A DNA stretch of 10,356 nt. Origin: Caulobacter sp. GTDB taxonomy: Bacteria; Pseudomonadota; Alphaproteobacteria; Caulobacterales; Caulobacteraceae. The position numbers and the translations under genes are program-made. The notes under the pieces are model-generated. The model searched no databases. It saw only the letters and a list, made by a program, of their open reading frames with translations, and had not been told where the DNA came from. Positions 7,383 through 10,356 of this stretch are shown piece by piece. The stretch lies in contig JAQGIN010000264.1 of assembly GCA_028291125.1 (NCBI GenBank), positions 1-10,356 on the forward strand, in the 5' to 3' direction. Within the stretch, counting starts at the first letter, position 1; each line of letters starts with the position of its first letter.

Positions 7383-8609
7383 ATGACCGCCATCGCTTGC
7401 TTGAGAGTCTTTGTGGGGGAGAACCTCCAGTTCACCCACTCGGAGGCGATGGCGGCGCTCGTCGCCAAGGTGGCGGGGGCCTATCTGGAGACCACCTGGG
7501 TGTGGCCGCGCCGCTACGGTCTGGTGGCCCCGTTCTCCTTCGTCCTGGCCGATCCCCGGGCGACCAAGCTCAATCCCCGCGAACTCCAGGCCCTGGCCAA
7601 GGACCTGCAGTTCAAGCTGTTCGGCGAACGCGGCGAGGGCGACATCGCCCTGATGATGTTCGAGGGCGACCAGACCGACGTCATGCGCTTCGCCGGCGCC
7701 CACCTGGCGGACCTGACGGCGCTGCTCGAAGGGCGCGACGACGGCTCCCTGACTGGCCGGGTCTGCAAGATCACGCCGCACAGCGTCGAGAGCGTGGTGC
7801 CCCAGGGCGGGCCGGTGAACGGCGAGCCCCTGCTCGAAATGCTGGCCTCCCCGCCGCCGCCGACGACCCGGGCGGGCTATCGCGGCGTGTTCCACGTCGG
7901 CCGCGAGATCTTCGTCGGCAGCGTCGCCGTCTGGCGCGAAACGGAGTCCGACTTTTCGCCCAGCGCGCCGAGCACGGGCGCCGACGGGGCCACGCCCGAG
8001 CACGATCTTCTCACCCTGCAGGCCGGCCGCGACGTCGTGGCGCGCATGGGCGTGGGCGTGCTGTTCTTTCCGATCTGCTTCACCTCGATCGTCCGGGCCA
8101 GCGGCCGGGCGGCGCTGCAGCCGGCGTTCGAGGCCTTGCCCCGCGCCCTGCGCGGCCAGCTGGCGGCGGCGATCTACGATACGCCTCGCGCGCCGTCGTT
8201 CTCGGCCCTGTCGCAGATCCGCCGTTTCCTCGACCCCTATTTCAGCCGCGTCGACCTGCGGGTCAGCGATCCGGCCTTCCAGGTCGACGTCTTGCCGTCG
8301 GGCCTGGCCGAGAGCGTCACCCTGACCTTGCCGGTCGCCGACGAAGGGGCGCGATTGTTGGCCATCACCCGGTTCATGCGCGAAGCCCCGGCCTATCGCC
8401 GCAAGGGCGTGTGGCAGGGCGTCGGCGACGTGCGCACCCGGCGCGAACTGGACGCCTGCGTCAAGGAGGGCGTGCCCTTCCTCACCGGATCGGCGATCAG
8501 CGACCTGCTCGACGAGCCGGTCGGGGCCTCGCCCTGTCCGACGCTGAACCTGCCGCTGCACGAATGGTCGCGCCTCGACGCCGCGCCGCCGGTCTCGATC
8601 ACGGCCTAG
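7383..8609 (+). CDS. Paralogue D: two-domain protein with degenerate EAL-like C-terminus
   Basis: 408 residues, function unknown, predicted soluble. N-terminal domain 1-140 with MTAIACLRVFVGENLQF, WPRRYGLVAPFSFVLADPRA (41-60), FEGDQTDVMRF (93-103), EGRDDG and GRVCKIT (125-131). The linker (about 141-164) has PPPP. The EAL-like domain (165-382) has YRGVFHVGREIFVGSVAVW (166-184), VLFFPICFTS (226-235), AIYDTPRAP (263-271), VDLRVSDPAF (290-299), LPSGLAESVTLTL (304-316) and VWQGVGDVRTRRELDAC (343-359) ending in FLTGSAI. The tail NLPLHEW is shared. The frame is open to an ATG at 7302, but that 27-residue extension is absent from A-C and contains the promoter-like box, so 7383 is preferred. No ribosome site is evident. 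The last 11 bp overlap the end of tadA on the other strand. Confidence 0.88.
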   Translation: MTAIACLRVFVGENLQFTHSEAMAALVAKVAGAYLETTWVWPRRYGLVAPFSFVLADPRATKLNPRELQALAKDLQFKLFGERGEGDIALMMFEGDQTDVMRFAGAHLADLTALLEGRDDGSLTGRVCKITPHSVESVVPQGGPVNGEPLLEMLASPPPPTTRAGYRGVFHVGREIFVGSVAVWRETESDFSPSAPSTGADGATPEHDLLTLQAGRDVVARMGVGVLFFPICFTSIVRASGRAALQPAFEALPRALRGQLAAAIYDTPRAPSFSALSQIRRFLDPYFSRVDLRVSDPAFQVDVLPSGLAESVTLTLPVADEGARLLAITRFMREAPAYRRKGVWQGVGDVRTRRELDACVKEGVPFLTGSAISDLLDEPVGASPCPTLNLPLHEWSRLDAAPPVSITA

Positions 8610-9096
8610 GGCCGGTCGCCTTGCCGCGCCGCGCCCGGAAGAAGCCCCGCAGCAGCTCGGCGCTCTCCTCGGCCATCACCCCGCCGGTCACCGCCGGCCG
8701 CCAGTGACAGGTGGGCTGGTCGAAGAATTTCGGCCCGTGGATCACCGCCCCGCCCTTCGGATCCTCGGCTCCGAACACCACCCGGCCCAGGCGGGCGTGG
8801 CTGATGGCCCCGGCGCACATGGCGCAGGGCTCCAGGGTCACCACCAGGGTCAGGTCGGTCAGGCGGTAATTGCCCAGGGCCTGGGCCGCCTGGCGGATGG
8901 CGGCGATCTCGGCGTGGGCCGTCGGGTCGTGGGCGCCGATCGGCCCGTTGCCGGCCTTGGCGATCACCGTTCCGGTGGTCGGGTCGAGGATCACCGCCCC
9001 GACCGGGGTCTCGCCCCGCGCCGCCGCCGCCCGGGCCTCGTCCAGGGCCAGGGCCATGGCGGCGTGGTCATCCAGAAAAGCGTTCGAACGGCTCAT
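8599..9096 (-). CDS. tadA: tRNA-specific adenosine(34) deaminase TadA
   Basis: 165 residues. Converts adenosine to inosine at the wobble position of tRNA-Arg(ACG), needed to read CGN codons and essential in most bacteria. It has the zinc-dependent deaminase motifs H61-A62-E63 (HAEIAAI; His ligand and proton-shuttling Glu) and P90-C91-A92-M93-C94 (two Cys ligands). TPVGAVIL (30-37) and the substrate-loop region NGPIGAHDPTAHAE are also present, as is the family's C-terminal GGVMAEESAELLRGFFRARR helix. Length is normal. The ATG overlaps the TGA of vapC as ATGA (9096-9093), so translation is probably coupled to the toxin gene. No independent ribosome site or promoter is obvious. Its 3' end overlaps paralogue D convergently by 11 bp. 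Confidence 0.96.
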   Translation of the reverse strand: MSRSNAFLDDHAAMALALDEARAAAARGETPVGAVILDPTTGTVIAKAGNGPIGAHDPTAHAEIAAIRQAAQALGNYRLTDLTLVVTLEPCAMCAGAISHARLGRVVFGAEDPKGGAVIHGPKFFDQPTCHWRPAVTGGVMAEESAELLRGFFRARRGKATGPRP

Positions 9097-9521
9097 CGGA
9101 CGCCGTCGGCCAGCAGGGCGACGTGATCGCCCAGGCCCGCTTCCACCGCCTTGCGGACGAGCCGTTCGTCGGCGGTGACCAGGCGCGCGCCGCGCGCTTC
9201 GGCCAAGGCCACATAGGTCCCGTCATAGGCCGACAGACCATGCCGCCACGCCAGGTCGAAGGCCCGTTCGCTCAGCGCCGCCATCGGCCAGGTCTCGTTG
9301 AGCAGATCGCCCAAGGCGTTGACGGATCGGCGCGCCACCGCGTCCGTCACGCCGTCGCGACGGACGCGCTTGGCGGCGACGCTGGCCATTTCGGCGAAGA
9401 TCAGATCGGGGGCGATGATCCAGGCCCCCGACATCACCAGGGCGCCGGCCTGGGCCGAGCCTTCTTCGGGGAAGAAGCACTTGGCCGCGACCGAGGCGTC
9501 GAGCACCACTTCATCGCGCAT
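9093..9521 (-). CDS. vapC: VapC-type PIN-domain ribonuclease toxin
   Basis: 142 residues, usual VapC length. PIN-domain toxins are Mg-dependent endoribonucleases that cut tRNA or rRNA unless held by the antitoxin. The acidic quartet is visible: D8 (VVLDASVAAK), E44 (PDLIFAEMAS), D100 (GLSAYDGTYVALAE) and D118 (LVTADERL). The start is supported by GAGG 7 nt before ATG and by the 11-bp overlap with the end of the upstream antitoxin gene. The downstream ATGA overlap joins it to tadA. The RNA target cannot be read from sequence. No truncation or missing catalytic residue is seen, so it is probably active. Confidence 0.92.
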   Translation of the reverse strand: MRDEVVLDASVAAKCFFPEEGSAQAGALVMSGAWIIAPDLIFAEMASVAAKRVRRDGVTDAVARRSVNALGDLLNETWPMAALSERAFDLAWRHGLSAYDGTYVALAEARGARLVTADERLVRKAVEAGLGDHVALLADGVR

Positions 9522-10038
9522 CGCGGTCCTCGCGAACCAGGTCGACGCTGTCGGTGGCCAGGCGCGGCGACGCCTGGGCGAACCAGTCCAGCATCGACTG
9601 GCGACGCTGGATGGCGGTCTCGTCGAGGAGCGCGGCCACGGCCTGGGCGGGACCGACGCCCTGCCGCCGGGCGTGGCTGTCGATCAACTGGCGGGCCGCG
9701 GCCGAGAGGTCGCCAAGATCGAGGACCACGGTCCCACCATCGTCGGCGCGGCGGTGTTGGAACCTCGCCGGCGGCGTTTCCGCCAGGCCAGAGGCGGCGT
9801 CCTTCACGAAGGTCACGCGTTCGGCGGCGAGATCGACATTGGCCGTGCGCCAGCCGGGATCGAGCCAGGCGGCGGCATGGGAATGGCCAATGCGCGTGTT
9901 CGACCACCAAGCCTGATGTTTGCGGGCCGAGGCGGGAAGAGGGAAGCCGAGCAGGCTCTCGATCTCTCGGAAGGTCATCGGCAGGCGATCGACATCGAGG
10001 CCGGCGTCAAGGCGACGCTTCAGCGGTTCGTACTTCAT
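9511..10038 (-). CDS. Two-domain antitoxin-like protein: DUF7662-like N-terminus, ribbon-helix-helix/VapB-like C-terminus
   Basis: 175 residues, about twice the size of a usual VapB. The N-terminal part (1-80) reads KYEPLKRRL, MTFREIESLLGFPLPASARK (21-40), HQAWWSN (41-47), AAAWLDPGW and VDLAAERVTFV (68-78). This matches what I recall of DUF7662, a small domain of unknown function; the name is from memory. After a spacer, TVVLDLGDLSAAARQLIDSH (103-122) with VGPAQAVAALLDE (128-140) has the strand-helix-helix pattern of a ribbon-helix-helix DNA-binding fold. The Arg/Asp-rich tail SMLDWFAQASPRL...DLVREDRDAR resembles VapB tails that wrap VapC. ATG at 10038 is chosen for its AAAGGGAGG ribosome site 8 nt upstream, over an in-frame ATG at 10062 that lies inside the promoter. 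Likely role: neutralise VapC and repress the operon. Confidence 0.75.
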   Translation of the reverse strand: MKYEPLKRRLDAGLDVDRLPMTFREIESLLGFPLPASARKHQAWWSNTRIGHSHAAAWLDPGWRTANVDLAAERVTFVKDAASGLAETPPARFQHRRADDGGTVVLDLGDLSAAARQLIDSHARRQGVGPAQAVAALLDETAIQRRQSMLDWFAQASPRLATDSVDLVREDRDAR

Positions 10039-10061
10039 GATCGGCGCCTCCCTTTCTCGCA

Positions 10062-10104
10062 TAGTATGTAACTCATTTTTGCGCCGTACAATTAGTATGT
10101 ACTA
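10062..10104. repeat. AT-rich operator-like repeats in the toxin-antitoxin promoter
   Basis: TAGTATGTA occurs twice as exact direct repeats (10062-10070 and 10093-10101), 31 bp apart, about three helical turns. The second copy is part of the inverted repeat TAGTA-TG-TACTA (10093-10104) and of GTACA-N7-TGTAC (10086-10102). The stretch is far more AT-rich than its surroundings. The repeats overlap or flank the predicted -10 and -35, as expected for autoregulation by a ribbon-helix-helix antitoxin. Confidence 0.55.
10063..10091 (-). promoter_or_regulatory. Candidate sigma-70-type promoter of the antitoxin-vapC-tadA operon
   Basis: On the minus strand TTGTAC (10091-10086) and CATACT (10068-10063) are separated by 17 bp, giving a plausible -35/-10 pair about 25 nt before the antitoxin ATG. 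Both hexamers lie in or beside the TAGTATGTA repeats. Matches to consensus are partial (3 of 6 and 4 of 6), so this is a candidate only. Confidence 0.45.
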
Positions 10105-10202
10105 TTCAGATATCGGACCTCGTCTTGATCGTTCCCGCGATCGGTGCGCATGTGCCGCCCGCCCATCGTGAGATGCGCCAAGCCCTCGAAGGAACCGATC
10201 CC

Positions 10203-10356
10203 ATGGCTGATCAGCCTCCCCATTCCCCCCACGACCGCGCCGACGACAGTCAAGGCGGCGACCGCGTCGCCAAGGCCCTGGCCCGCTCCGGCGTCGCCTC
10301 GCGGCGCGAGGTCGAGCGCCTGATCGAGGCCGGCCGCGTCGCCCTGAACGGGACGA
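10203..10356 (+). CDS. RsuA/RluB-family pseudouridine synthase, N-terminal S4 domain (3' end off window)
   Basis: Only the first 51 codons are in the window. After a short hydrophilic lead (MADQPPHSPHDRADDSQGGD), the sequence RVAKALARSGVASRREVERL (21-40) with IEAGRVALNG is a canonical S4 RNA-binding domain. It has the spacing and the ARSGVASRREVE signature of RsuA/RluB/RluE/RluF-type 16S and 23S rRNA pseudouridine synthases. RluB is most likely given the usual neighbourhood with tadA, but the catalytic domain is outside, so no symbol is given. AAGGAA about 9 nt before the ATG is a fair ribosome site. It is divergent from the toxin-antitoxin operon, with 164 bp between the starts. Confidence 0.85.
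   Translation, partial: MADQPPHSPHDRADDSQGGDRVAKALARSGVASRREVERLIEAGRVALNGT

Noticed and set aside
7356..8561. 401-codon minus-strand frame opposite paralogue D, and similar ones opposite B, C and the GNAT gene
   Set aside because: All are codon-register mirrors of supported genes and recur wherever the genes recur.
3237..8609. The array as a CRISPR, transposon or phage region
   Set aside because: No short regularly spaced repeats, terminal inverted repeats, integrase, transposase or structural phage genes are seen.
4651..8609. N-terminal domain of the paralogues as a degenerate GGDEF domain
   Set aside because: A faint strand-helix-strand likeness (FVLADP...FEGDQTDV) is tempting beside an EAL-like domain, but order and key motifs do not match well enough to claim it.
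9123..10071. Plus-strand open frames across vapC and the antitoxin gene
   Set aside because: No domain is recognisable and the minus-strand genes have clear motifs, ribosome sites and operon overlaps.

Overview
The window is very GC-rich, gene-dense chromosomal DNA. Its gene content (an ACAD10/11-type acyl-CoA dehydrogenase, tadA beside an RluB-type pseudouridine synthase gene) and a sparse, start-clustered GANTC pattern suggest an alphaproteobacterium, most likely a Caulobacter or Phenylobacterium relative. The lineage is inferred from style and not proved by a marker gene. No rRNA, tRNA, insertion sequence or CRISPR array was seen, and no gap between genes exceeds about 175 bp.

Left part (1-2560): two minus-strand genes. 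An outer-membrane beta-barrel protein (1386-2387) lies upstream of an acyl-CoA dehydrogenase that runs off the left edge (1-1292). The dehydrogenase has its own upstream region with a perfect 16-bp TetR-type palindrome. A divergent 173-bp gap then leads to a plus-strand GNAT acetyltransferase (2561-3154).

Centre (3237-8609): the striking part of the window. Four consecutive plus-strand genes encode full-length paralogues of 449, 406, 419 and 408 residues, called A to D here. All begin with the same MTA[IV]ACLR octapeptide. Each has an N-terminal domain of about 140 residues that I do not recognise, a variable linker (very Pro/Ala/Lys-rich in A), and a C-terminal domain of about 220 residues. 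I read the C-terminal domain as a strongly degenerate, catalytically dead EAL-like (c-di-GMP phosphodiesterase) barrel. Each gene has a similar short AT-rich box (YAASSTT) 26-28 nt before its start codon, and B, C and D lack a clear Shine-Dalgarno sequence. They therefore look like four separately started genes made by tandem duplication and then diverged. Their function is unknown; a family of non-enzymatic c-di-GMP effectors or scaffolds is the best guess.

Right part (8599-10356): three overlapping minus-strand genes form an operon: a two-domain antitoxin-like protein (DUF7662-like N-terminus plus ribbon-helix-helix/VapB-like C-terminus), a VapC PIN-domain ribonuclease, and tadA, the essential tRNA adenosine-34 deaminase. 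tadA is joined to vapC by an ATGA overlap, so an essential tRNA-editing gene appears to be co-transcribed with a toxin-antitoxin pair. The operon promoter carries AT-rich repeats that look like autoregulatory operators. Divergent from it, the first 51 codons of an RsuA/RluB-family pseudouridine synthase run off the right edge.
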